From NCBI GenBank assembly GCA_934130105.1, contig CAKOXL010000002.1:1-64000 (forward strand): DNA of 64,000 bases, written 5' to 3'. The notes under the pieces are model-generated. The model had not been told where the DNA came from and searched no databases. It saw only the letters and a list, made by a program, of their open reading frames with translations. Position 1 is the stretch's first letter; each line of letters opens with the position of its first letter. The translations under genes and the position numbers were made by a program. The stretch comes from an uncultured Bacilli bacterium (GTDB lineage Bacteria; Bacillota_I; Bacilli_A; RF39; UBA660). Shown in pieces: positions 27,545 to 35,645 of the stretch.

Positions 27545-27842
27545 CAAAGAAACACCAACCCTTCCATATATAACGATTCCTTTGTGTTAAATATTTATAT
27601 ATTTCAATTATTAATTGCCTAACGTTATGGTAATAGGCAACTGGTAATACGAGAAGACCAGTAATAATACCAGGAGATATCGCAAGTATTGCTACCCAAA
27701 GTATATCCATAGGTAAAAACATAACAAGTAGTAATGTTGTTAACAAACCACTACCAAATATAATTAAATCTATTGGCATAAATAATCCCAGTATTAACTG
27801 TCCTCTTTTCGTATTTGCCGGAATCAAATAATTTCCATTCAC
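27525..27842 (-). CDS. PrgI family protein (VirB3-like)
   Basis: This 105-residue protein has two membrane spans (about 16-42 and 47-68) after a short strand, then a HNVRQLIIEIYKYLTQRNRYIWKG-type tail, beginning HNVRQLIIEI. That is the PrgI/TrsC pattern. These proteins sit at the base of the T4SS channel next to VirB4. The start is GTG at 27842 with GTGTGAT upstream. Confidence 0.87.
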   Translation of the reverse strand: MNGNYLIPANTKRGQLILGLFMPIDLIIFGSGLLTTLLLVMFLPMDILWVAILAISPGIITGLLVLPVAYYHNVRQLIIEIYKYLTQRNRYIWKGWCFFDEGSSK

Positions 27843-27862
27843 TATCTATCACACTTTCCTTT

Positions 27863-29875
27863 CTATTTTTTTGTAGCTTCTGCATTGGCTTTTGCTGCTT
27901 TATAACCAGGATCAGTAACAACACCTGTAACGTGTTTGTTAGTTTCACCAAGTGCTTGCTTGATACCAATAGTATCACCTTTAGAAGCATCAGCGCCTTT
28001 AATACCATAAGTAGAAAAATCAACTTTAAGATTAACATCTTTAGCCGCATCAGAGGCAAGTCTATAATCATTATACTCTGTACCAAAATCATTAAATACG
28101 TCATTATTTGTAGGATCTTGTTCATGTCTCTGAACAGCTGCTACTAAACGTTTACCATGTGCCTGTGTTTGCATATCTTTAATTTTATCTAAAGATAATT
28201 GAGCATCTTGCCAAGTGGCAACAGTTTTATACTTTGGACGACTAACATATGAATGTGAATCACTATCCCATACATTTTCAGTACCATCTTGCACTTGTTT
28301 TGACCAACCATGATCAATAAACCATTGTAAACTTTGAGTATTACCTGCTTTAGCACCTTCAGTATGTGACATGAATTCTAGATAATTAATTCCCTTATGC
28401 TGAGCATCTAAATCAATTTTTAAATCAGTTTTTTCAAGTGCTTTTTTCTCTAAAGTGTTCTTATATGCCAAAATAGCCTTATTAGCTGATTCGTAACCAG
28501 TCTTTTCTTTAGTCATTCTATCATAATCACTTTCACCAGAAAATAAAGTCTGTGCCCTAGTGCTTAATCTACCACCAAATGTAGAACCAGAACTAATCCT
28601 AGATAAAGCTGTTGCATTATTTTTAGCTTGCGCATCAATTCCAGTTAATAAAGTAGGCTTATCAGTAGATAATAAAGCGTTACCGCCAGCACCAATAGCG
28701 CCTAAACCACTAAATAATGATTTACCAAAATTTGTAAAGGCTCTTATTGGAGAAAGACCATTTTTTCTATTTTCTCTATCATACTCATTTCTAGCACGAA
28801 GCATAGAGCGTGTAGCACCAATTCCACCAACGGCAGTAGCACCCATTCCTAACATTCTAACAAAGTTACCTTTATCTTTAATACCAAGTGCATCAAAAAT
28901 AAATTTAGGAGCGCTTTTACCAAAAAAGAATAAGCCAACCATTAAGAAAGACAATAACATCGTACCATCCCAAACTGCCAATGCACCACCACTCGTACTA
29001 GAAAAGAATCCTCTCCAAGCATCTTTAGTTACCATAAAATCTACTATATAAACAATAAAGTATAATATTCCAAGATTAATGAATAATTCTCCCCACGTCA
29101 TCATAAATGTTTTGATCCAATGAGAAAAGGCACCATCCTTACTTGATTTAGGATCAATATAACTAATAACTGGAATAGGTGCCATCATTCTAAGAATTAT
29201 CAATTTAATAGCACGAATAGCTACTTGTATAGCCATTGAAAATAAACAATAACACATTGCAACACCAACTATCGTCGATATAACAGGCAAATAATCATAG
29301 CGATATGTTTTACTTTCACTACTACTGCAAATATCATTAATACTAGCTGTTAGCTCCTCTAAATCCTCAATTTCTCCACCTTCACAATCTTTATGTTTGT
29401 GAACAAATGCCTGCACCATAGTAACAGCCATATTCTTAGATACAGTAGAAACATCATCACTCTTCATTGGATTAGCTGTTCCAACAATGATTCTAGGAAT
29501 AACTGGAAGTAATTTATTTTGAAATTCTGTCATAAAGCTAAAGAAGGTTGGTAGCATAATAAGCATTAAAAGTACTGTTATTATTCTTGTAACAACCTTT
29601 GACACTCCTTGTTCCTTATCATTTATTTTATCTGGATTAACTAAATATGTGATAAGAGAAATAGTAATTTTAAATAACATAAATATTCCCAAAATAACAT
29701 ATACTCTTTTTTCAATACTCTCATAAAAGCCAGTTAGTTCAAAATTAGCAAGTTGAAAAATTATTCTTAAAATTATAGATGCAACAGAATAAACACAATA
29801 ATCAAAAAAGGCAAAAACTATCCTTAAAAGGCCCAAAAATACATTCTTTGTGGTCATAATTAAAATTAAATTCAT
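27863..29875 (-). CDS. VirB6/TrbL-like polytopic channel protein
   Basis: This 670-residue protein has about six or seven spans in the first 350 residues, including a conserved core with ISYIDPKSSKDGAFSHW and the FMMTWGELFINLGILY segment typical of Gram-positive VirB6-like proteins. An extracytoplasmic loop with Cys and acidic residues (about 158-196) follows the early spans. A long, soluble, probably cytoplasmic tail (about 350-670) is rich in Ala, Lys and Asp. It should form the inner-membrane channel. AGGGGAGTGAT precedes the ATG. Confidence 0.87.
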   Translation of the reverse strand: MNLILIMTTKNVFLGLLRIVFAFFDYCVYSVASIILRIIFQLANFELTGFYESIEKRVYVILGIFMLFKITISLITYLVNPDKINDKEQGVSKVVTRIITVLLMLIMLPTFFSFMTEFQNKLLPVIPRIIVGTANPMKSDDVSTVSKNMAVTMVQAFVHKHKDCEGGEIEDLEELTASINDICSSSESKTYRYDYLPVISTIVGVAMCYCLFSMAIQVAIRAIKLIILRMMAPIPVISYIDPKSSKDGAFSHWIKTFMMTWGELFINLGILYFIVYIVDFMVTKDAWRGFFSSTSGGALAVWDGTMLLSFLMVGLFFFGKSAPKFIFDALGIKDKGNFVRMLGMGATAVGGIGATRSMLRARNEYDRENRKNGLSPIRAFTNFGKSLFSGLGAIGAGGNALLSTDKPTLLTGIDAQAKNNATALSRISSGSTFGGRLSTRAQTLFSGESDYDRMTKEKTGYESANKAILAYKNTLEKKALEKTDLKIDLDAQHKGINYLEFMSHTEGAKAGNTQSLQWFIDHGWSKQVQDGTENVWDSDSHSYVSRPKYKTVATWQDAQLSLDKIKDMQTQAHGKRLVAAVQRHEQDPTNNDVFNDFGTEYNDYRLASDAAKDVNLKVDFSTYGIKGADASKGDTIGIKQALGETNKHVTGVVTDPGYKAAKANAEATKK

Positions 29876-29879
29876 ACCA

Positions 29880-31040
29880 TCACTCCCCTATTCCACAAGT
29901 TGAAGTAGCAGCTCCCGTTAAATCATTAAATATATCTAAAAGGAAGCTTAAAATAATAGGAATAAAAAATAATGCAACGGCGATGATTAAACGTTTAACA
30001 AATTTACTGCTTGCCTTCTTTAAGGCATCCTTATCATCCTGTAGTATAGCACCAGCGAAATCAACACTACCCATAATAATAACGAAAATAGGTGCTATTA
30101 TTTGAATCCAACGGAAAACCTTATTAATAAAATCAATTAAATCATCACCTAAAATACCTTCACAATTAACTTTAGTTTGATCTCCCCAATCAACAGAATC
30201 ATTTTTTTTATGATCATTACTAGTTGCATCTTTAGTAGAAATATTATAATAACCATCTTCCTGATAAGAAACTACGTATTTTGATTTATCTGGACAAGTA
30301 CCAGTTCTAAATATAGATGAAGTACCAGAATTTCTTATTTCAAACTCATTAATATAAGCTCGGCAGACACCAATTAAATCTGTTTTAAAATTAATATCAA
30401 CAAGTTTATTGTCTGTTGTATATAGTTGACATCCATTGGTTAATGTAGTACATGGATCTTGATTTGAAATTGAATCAGTATTTTTATTTATCTCATTATA
30501 ATTTTGAAAGCTATTACCATCTGCACTTACAGTAATAACAGGTGAAACTTTAACATAATTTTTGCCAGTTGGTTCATTTTCAGAAATAGTTACATACTTG
30601 TAAAAATCCATTGTTGATATTCTTTGAGAATTGTCTACAATAAGATATATCGTTTTACATTGACTATAGCTTCTAGAACCATCAAAGTACTTATATATTT
30701 GACTATCCATTGGAAGATAATTTTCAGAACTATATGAATCACCATCACTTGTTTTAAAATTCCAGCTAAATTTATAGGCTGATTGATCAGTACTATCCTT
30801 CCAATTTTTTTCATTATCCTTATATGAACTCTTACCCACACTAAAAACTAAATTATAAGTAATATTATCAAAATCTTCACCATCAGCATTAAATTTGCCA
30901 CCAGTAAGTTCAGCATCAACATTCCAAGTACACTTTGTAAAATTAATCTCGCTTTCAGTAATAGCATCAACATTAACATTAATAAAATTAATTATTAAAA
31001 AGCTGATAATTGTAAATAAAATTTTATTTCTAGCTTTCAT
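29880..31040 (-). CDS. Secreted ectodomain fused to a VirB2/TrbC-like two-span domain
   Basis: This 386-residue protein has a signal peptide (about 1-26), a Cys-containing ectodomain of about 270 residues and a C-terminal two-span module (about 305-372). The module reads IIAPIFVIIMGSVDFAGAI, then a DDK...K..SKFVKRLI loop, then a second span. The same module forms the whole pilin encoded at 31899 and the end of the protein at 31053. Its role is inferred: a membrane-anchored, surface-exposed channel or pilus component. Confidence 0.82.
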   Translation of the reverse strand: MKARNKILFTIISFLIINFINVNVDAITESEINFTKCTWNVDAELTGGKFNADGEDFDNITYNLVFSVGKSSYKDNEKNWKDSTDQSAYKFSWNFKTSDGDSYSSENYLPMDSQIYKYFDGSRSYSQCKTIYLIVDNSQRISTMDFYKYVTISENEPTGKNYVKVSPVITVSADGNSFQNYNEINKNTDSISNQDPCTTLTNGCQLYTTDNKLVDINFKTDLIGVCRAYINEFEIRNSGTSSIFRTGTCPDKSKYVVSYQEDGYYNISTKDATSNDHKKNDSVDWGDQTKVNCEGILGDDLIDFINKVFRWIQIIAPIFVIIMGSVDFAGAILQDDKDALKKASSKFVKRLIIAVALFFIPIILSFLLDIFNDLTGAATSTCGIGE

Positions 31041-31052
31041 TATTACTCACCC

Positions 31053-31796
31053 CTACTCTATATTAAGCCAACAATTCTTCCAATCATCTCTATTACCAAC
31101 ATCTGTTTTAGCAACCATACCAATTACTATTGAAACAATCGTTGTTATAAAGAATACAAAAATAGCTGATAAGATTCTTTTTACAAATTTTGAAACACTA
31201 TCTTTACCACTTTTATCATCACCAGACATCATAGCTTTAATAAGATCAATAGTACCCATTAATATTAATAAAATTGGCACAAAAATTTGAATTGTATTAA
31301 AAACTACTCTCTTTAAAAATATTATTGCTGGCTTTAATGCTGTAGGGCATCCATATTCATCATTGTCATCTTTATCAGCACTAGAATTGCCACAAGAAGG
31401 ATTAGTTATTTTACAATCACCAGAACAAAACTGTTCATAATTTTCGTCTGTTTTGTTACAATAACTATTAATAATAGAATTAGTAATATCGGTATTTGAT
31501 TGAACTGCTTTTATAATACCAGAATTAGTTTCATAAAAAATATCTTCACAATTTGATGTAGGCATAACACTGCCAAGAGGAAGTTCTCTTGTTGGAACAG
31601 TAACACTAACATCATATAAATCTGGAAGAGATATTTCCCAATTAAAGGTATCCTTTTTTGTAAGTGTTATTTTAGCCCCAGTCATTTGTCCAACATATGA
31701 GCAACTAAAACTATCGGCATAGACACTATCACTAAACACAACGATACTTAATATCATAACTATTAATAAACTTATTTTCTTTAATGTTATTTTCAT
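31053..31796 (-). CDS. Second VirB2/TrbC-like two-span protein with Cys-rich ectodomain
   Basis: This 247-residue protein has a signal peptide (about 1-28), an ectodomain of about 130 residues with eight or so Cys (including CSGDCKITNPSCG), and the same two-span module, here IFVPILLILMGTIDLIKAMM and SVSKFVKRILSA. It is a paralogue of the neighbours at 29880 and 31899. The ATG at 31796 follows AAGGAG. Confidence 0.82.
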   Translation of the reverse strand: MKITLKKISLLIVMILSIVVFSDSVYADSFSCSYVGQMTGAKITLTKKDTFNWEISLPDLYDVSVTVPTRELPLGSVMPTSNCEDIFYETNSGIIKAVQSNTDITNSIINSYCNKTDENYEQFCSGDCKITNPSCGNSSADKDDNDEYGCPTALKPAIIFLKRVVFNTIQIFVPILLILMGTIDLIKAMMSGDDKSGKDSVSKFVKRILSAIFVFFITTIVSIVIGMVAKTDVGNRDDWKNCWLNIE

Positions 31797-31831
31797 AATC
31801 AACACTCCTTGAAGTAAAATAATCCAAAATA

Positions 31832-31858
31832 ATTATAACATAAAAAAAATAATAGCAA
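31832..31858 (-). promoter_or_regulatory. Promoter overlapping the pilin terminator
   Basis: TATGTTATAAT (-10 at 31832-31837) is an extended -10, and TTGCTA (31853-31858) lies 15 bases upstream inside the terminator stem. It would restart transcription into the 31053 and downstream T4SS genes. Confidence 0.6.
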
Positions 31859-31879
31859 AACATATAATTTGCTATTATT
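31842..31879 (-). terminator. Strong terminator after the VirB2-like pilin gene
   Basis: A perfect 12-bp stem, AATAATAGCAAA (31848-31859) with TTTGCTATTATT (31868-31879), is followed on the minus strand by eight T. Confidence 0.9.
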
Positions 31880-31898
31880 TAAATTTTTATGAATTATA

Positions 31899-32246
31899 CT
31901 AGTTACCAGCAGCGTCCCAGCAAGCACCCCAACCAGTAGTATCACCAGTGCCACCATGTTCATCACCACTAACATTAGCAAATAAATTCATAACTAATGT
32001 TACGATAGTTACTACAAAGAAAATAGCTACGGCGTAAATTACACGTTTAATTAATTTACTAGTTGCACCTTTAATTTCTTTATCGTCACTTGACATAACA
32101 GCTTTACCTAAATCAATTGAACCCATTAATATTAAAACAATAGGGATACCAATTTGAATTAAAGGAAAAACACCTTTTCTAATAAATTGAACTATTGGTA
32201 ATAAACCATTACAAGCATCAGCCATTATTTGTGTTAAATTAGACAT
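31899..32246 (-). CDS. VirB2/TrbC-like T4SS pilin
   Basis: This 115-residue protein has two spans: one within VFPLIQIGIPIVLILMGSID, the other within RVIYAVAIFFVVTIVTLV. They are separated by a KAVMSSDDKEIKGATSKLIK loop and followed by a Gly/Asp-rich tail with one Cys. This is the layout of VirB2/TrbC pilins. ATG at 32246 is chosen because AGGAGG abuts the ATG two codons earlier. It has its own near-consensus promoter and a strong terminator, which fits high expression. Confidence 0.85.
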   Translation of the reverse strand: MSNLTQIMADACNGLLPIVQFIRKGVFPLIQIGIPIVLILMGSIDLGKAVMSSDDKEIKGATSKLIKRVIYAVAIFFVVTIVTLVMNLFANVSGDEHGGTGDTTGWGACWDAAGN

Positions 32247-32270
32247 AAACATCCTCCTTCGTATGTACTT

Positions 32271-32299
32271 ATAATATAATAAGTTCTACATTTAGTCAA
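32271..32299 (-). promoter_or_regulatory. Promoter of the T4SS pilin unit
   Basis: TTGACT (32294-32299) and TATTAT (32271-32276) are separated by 17 bases, just upstream of the pilin gene. Confidence 0.8.
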
Positions 32300-32370
32300 T
32301 ATAGAAAAAATATGTTTACAAAAATTGACATAATAATAAAATTAATAAGTAAATAAGCACTTCCATTATA

Positions 32371-32407
32371 AATAAAAAACAAAGAAAATTAATTTTATTC
32401 TTTGTTT
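32371..32407 (-). terminator. Terminator after tadZ
   Basis: Stem AAACAAAGAA (32377-32386) with TTCTTTGTTT (32398-32407), then six T on the minus strand. It overlaps the tadZ stop and separates the Tad half from the T4SS half of the cluster. Confidence 0.85.
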
Positions 32408-33368
32408 AATAATTATTTATACCAAGTTTACTAAGTAGGTTTGATAATACATCGGTATTATTAAGTCTCTCATCAAGTGGTGGTAATACAAAGAAAGTTT
32501 TAATACCAGCTTCATATTCAAATTCTTTAACATCACTTTCTGGTAAAATACTTTGTGCCACAACTATTTTTCTACCAGCAAGTTTCTCAAATATCTTACG
32601 ATCCCTCAACATTAACTTATTTAATTTTATAGTAGATGGTTCTATTAAATAAAGTACATCATTACATACTTCCTCATTACCACTACTATTTAAATCAACT
32701 AAAATAACACTAAAAGCCTTCCTTTTTAATAACTCACTAGCTAAGTTATCTTTAGTAACAGATATCATATCTTGATCGTGAAAGTATGAAAAATCTCTTT
32801 TATCAACTTCAATTGCCAAAACAGATTTACCCATATTTTTTATTTCACGTTTCAACATATAAGTTAACATAGTAGCGCCAGAATGTTCAGTAACATTTTT
32901 AATACCCAAAATATAAGTTCCAGCCTGAACTACTTGTTGAACTCCACCATCACTAATAACTACACCACCACTATCTGATGAGCCACCATCTATTTGATGT
33001 AAATGAGCAACATCACGGTAAGTATTAGGATTATTAAGTAAATAATTTACACCATCCAAGTTAGTAGTAAAGTTATAAATTCCCATTGAAATTAATTTTG
33101 ATAAAAAGCTAGGTGCTAAACATTCAGGTGTATCCGGTAATAAAACAATAATCTTTTCAATATCAAGTGACATTGCAAATTTTTGTAAATTACGAACGTC
33201 TTTATAATTTTTTATGGCCGTTAAATCAAGAATCATTCTGCCAAAAAAGAAATTAGAAAACATTTCAATTAATTCATCAGCATCAAATACACCATGTACA
33301 GATTTTATTATTTCAATATCCAAATTAGAAAGTTCTGCTTGTCTTTCATTTGATATAATTACATTCAT
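32406..33368 (-). CDS. TadZ/CpaE-like protein with degenerate P-loop
   Basis: This 320-residue protein has an N-terminal receiver-like domain (about 1-110) and a MinD/ParA-like domain. At the expected Walker A position it reads GIKNVTEHSGATML (about 155-168), lacking the GK[ST] core; VILVDLNSSG stands for Walker B. TadZ/CpaE places the Tad machine in the cell. Without a P-loop it is probably a structural or localising partner. GGTGATTAA precedes the ATG. Confidence 0.8.
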   Translation of the reverse strand: MNVIISNERQAELSNLDIEIIKSVHGVFDADELIEMFSNFFFGRMILDLTAIKNYKDVRNLQKFAMSLDIEKIIVLLPDTPECLAPSFLSKLISMGIYNFTTNLDGVNYLLNNPNTYRDVAHLHQIDGGSSDSGGVVISDGGVQQVVQAGTYILGIKNVTEHSGATMLTYMLKREIKNMGKSVLAIEVDKRDFSYFHDQDMISVTKDNLASELLKRKAFSVILVDLNSSGNEEVCNDVLYLIEPSTIKLNKLMLRDRKIFEKLAGRKIVVAQSILPESDVKEFEYEAGIKTFFVLPPLDERLNNTDVLSNLLSKLGINNY

Positions 33369-33382
33369 TTAATCACCAGCCT

Positions 33383-33877
33383 TTACTCACAAGTAGGTAA
33401 ACCAGAATTAGCACCAGATGAGTATATTAATGCTGTTTCACCTTTTGTAGTAAATACATTATTCATAGCTGCTATTTCTGGAAATATCTTATTAAAAATA
33501 GGAATATCAATATCTACAAATGTTAAAACAGTATAATACGCACCTTTATATAAAGAATTATCACTTGATGTACCTGCAATATCTACTTTTTCATATTTAT
33601 AGCAAAATAATCCATTATTAAGAGGAGCTTCTGTATAGCCATCTGGACAAGTCCTCTCACCTTTTTGAACGCCATAATTAGTTCTTAAAAATAAATCATC
33701 AATTTGCGTAACAGCACTGCAAGTTAATCCTTCATTCTTTTCGATAATACTCCTAATTTCATTCTTAACGCGAAAGGCTTTAGTGTAATTAACACTAAAA
33801 GCCAAATAGCAATTAACAATAATTAAAAATATTAAAATCATTTGCATGCTTAACGCACCACCTATAGCGTCTCTCAC
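33383..33877 (-). CDS. TadE-like minor pseudopilin
   Basis: This 164-residue protein starts RDAIGGALSMQMILIFLIIV, a short charged leader and a single hydrophobic helix as in TadE/TadF pseudopilins, followed by a Cys-containing ectodomain (four to five Cys). It probably caps or primes the Tad pilus. The start is GTG at 33877 after GTGGTGAT. It follows the Flp gene by 20 bases. Confidence 0.8.
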   Translation of the reverse strand: MRDAIGGALSMQMILIFLIIVNCYLAFSVNYTKAFRVKNEIRSIIEKNEGLTCSAVTQIDDLFLRTNYGVQKGERTCPDGYTEAPLNNGLFCYKYEKVDIAGTSSDNSLYKGAYYTVLTFVDIDIPIFNKIFPEIAAMNNVFTTKGETALIYSSGANSGLPTCE

Positions 33878-33897
33878 ACTATCACCACTTTTCTATA

Positions 33898-34071
33898 TTA
33901 ACCTTGTGCACAAGCATCAGGATTTTCTTTACAATCAGTACCAATATTATTCCATTGACCAGTAATTGTATTTTTTATTTGTGGCCACATAAACCAGAAA
34001 AATGCAATAATTGCTCCAATTGCGATAATTGTAACAACAGTCATATTTAATTCACCGGTTGCCTCTTTCAT
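33898..34071 (-). CDS. Flp-type major pilin candidate (57 residues)
   Basis: This short gene encodes MKEATGELNMTVVTIIAI, then a continuing hydrophobic helix to about residue 29, and a polar tail with two Cys (C45, C52) that could form a disulfide. Length, N-terminal leader and single helix match Flp pilins or Flp-like pseudopilins of Tad systems. AAGGAGGG (34080-34087) gives it one of the best ribosome binding sites in the cluster, and an extended -10 lies just upstream. It stands before TadE, as expected. The prepilin cleavage site is not certain and no TadV-type peptidase gene was found in the window. Confidence 0.78.
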   Translation of the reverse strand: MKEATGELNMTVVTIIAIGAIIAFFWFMWPQIKNTITGQWNNIGTDCKENPDACAQG

Positions 34072-34101
34072 TTACATTCCCTCCTTATTTTATACATTCT
34101 T

Positions 34102-34110
34102 ATTATACCA
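34102..34110 (-). promoter_or_regulatory. Extended -10 promoter of the Flp pilin gene
   Basis: TATGGTATAAT with the -10 hexamer at 34102-34107, about 30 bases before the pilin ATG. No clear -35 hexamer. Confidence 0.58.
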
Positions 34111-34126
34111 TAAATTTTAATCATTA

Positions 34127-35641
34127 CTATATTTTTTTAAAAATTTTATACATTATACTGTCATCTTCATTACTATCTAAATCACTATAATATTTTGTAT
34201 ATATAACTTCATAATTAGAATTATTAGATAAATATTTATACATAGGACTATAATTATCAACTAATAAGTGTGTAAATTGATATTTTTCTAAAAATAATTC
34301 TATATCCAATTTTCCTGATTCTAACTGATATAATTCCTTTAAAATATCATACTTTTTGTTATTAGCTTTAAGAAATATTTCAGCACGACTATCACTATAA
34401 GTTTTAACCCCTAAGTATTCAGCATAATTACACTCTTCATAAATACAAAAAAGTCTAATATCACTAATATTTTCTTGGTTTACCATAGTGTTAACACCAG
34501 TAGCAATGCTACTAGAAAAATTAACTTTTGAATTATTTACATGATATAAAAGTGTTAGTAATACCAAGATACATAATATTAAGAATAAAGATTTAGCTCT
34601 TTTTTTTAGCTTATCACTAGGTTCCTTGACTACATAAAATTTATCTTGCAAATAATAAGAAATTGGATAAATAGAACCAATTATAAAAAATAAAAGACCT
34701 CTATTTGAAGAAATAGCCAAATAAGTAGTACCAATTAATAATAAGAAATGATATATCTTAATTTCTTTTTTTATATAAATTATATATATCAAATATACTA
34801 AAAAAATAATTAAATATGTAGTAATACCAGCAAAATTATGAATGCTAGGTACCATCATCTCACCAACTAAATTATAAATCCATGAAACATTATAAGAAGT
34901 TAATACATAGGTCATTGCTTTTATACCATATGGATTAATAAATCCAGCTATTATCATACCCAAAATAGGAACTAAAAAATCTCTTCTTTTACCACCAGTA
35001 GATACAACCTTTCCAATTTTAAATGAAAACGTATTAATAAAAAATGGTAGAAAAAAACAAAATAACATTAACCACATAGAAGCATGACAATTTATCATTA
35101 TTAATGATAGTAATGGTAAAAATAATAACACTCTTTTTTCTTTAGTTTTTTCATACTTTTCTAATATGTATAATTCTGTTAATAATAAAGATGTAGAAAA
35201 TATCTGTGGACGTGATGTTAAAAAAGATAAATCAAATAAAGTTACTATAATAGTAGTAAATAATGCTGAAAGATTTCTCTTATTATTAGTAACTAACATT
35301 AATAATTTATAAGTTATAAATACTATATAAATATTTACTAAGTTAACAATGAAATATATACCATTATTACCAAATAAACTATAGGTTTTATAAAATAACA
35401 CATCTATTAACCATTGTTGAATCACTAAATTTAGTCCTTCGTGAATAGTAAAAGGATCAATATTAGGAAATCCATGATTTAAGATGTACTTCCCATAATT
35501 TAAAATAAACCAAGTATCATCATTCAAATAAGTTGAACAAATAGCACCAAAACATATGGGAATTAATAAAAAACAAAATGCTTCCCACTTAGAAGGATGA
35601 TAGTTTATAATTTTATTTTTTATTTTATTTATTATTTTCAT
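34127..35641 (-). CDS. Polytopic GT-C-fold glycosyltransferase-like protein
   Basis: This 504-residue protein has 9-11 predicted spans. The first outside loop reads LNDDTWFILNYGKYIL followed by GFPNIDPFT, the Asp-containing loop typical of lipid-linked-sugar glycosyltransferases of the GT-C type. A C-terminal soluble part (about 400-504) faces outside. It starts 5 bases after the oxidoreductase stop and is probably coupled to it. Sugar and acceptor are unknown; the neighbouring pilins or surface proteins are candidates. Confidence 0.65.
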   Translation of the reverse strand: MKIINKIKNKIINYHPSKWEAFCFLLIPICFGAICSTYLNDDTWFILNYGKYILNHGFPNIDPFTIHEGLNLVIQQWLIDVLFYKTYSLFGNNGIYFIVNLVNIYIVFITYKLLMLVTNNKRNLSALFTTIIVTLFDLSFLTSRPQIFSTSLLLTELYILEKYEKTKEKRVLLFLPLLSLIMINCHASMWLMLFCFFLPFFINTFSFKIGKVVSTGGKRRDFLVPILGMIIAGFINPYGIKAMTYVLTSYNVSWIYNLVGEMMVPSIHNFAGITTYLIIFLVYLIYIIYIKKEIKIYHFLLLIGTTYLAISSNRGLLFFIIGSIYPISYYLQDKFYVVKEPSDKLKKRAKSLFLILCILVLLTLLYHVNNSKVNFSSSIATGVNTMVNQENISDIRLFCIYEECNYAEYLGVKTYSDSRAEIFLKANNKKYDILKELYQLESGKLDIELFLEKYQFTHLLVDNYSPMYKYLSNNSNYEVIYTKYYSDLDSNEDDSIMYKIFKKI

Positions 35642-35645
35642 AATA

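Noticed and set aside
28560..29051. 163-codon plus-strand open frame
   Set aside because: It lies wholly antisense to the VirB6-like gene, with no start signal; it reflects codon bias of the true gene.
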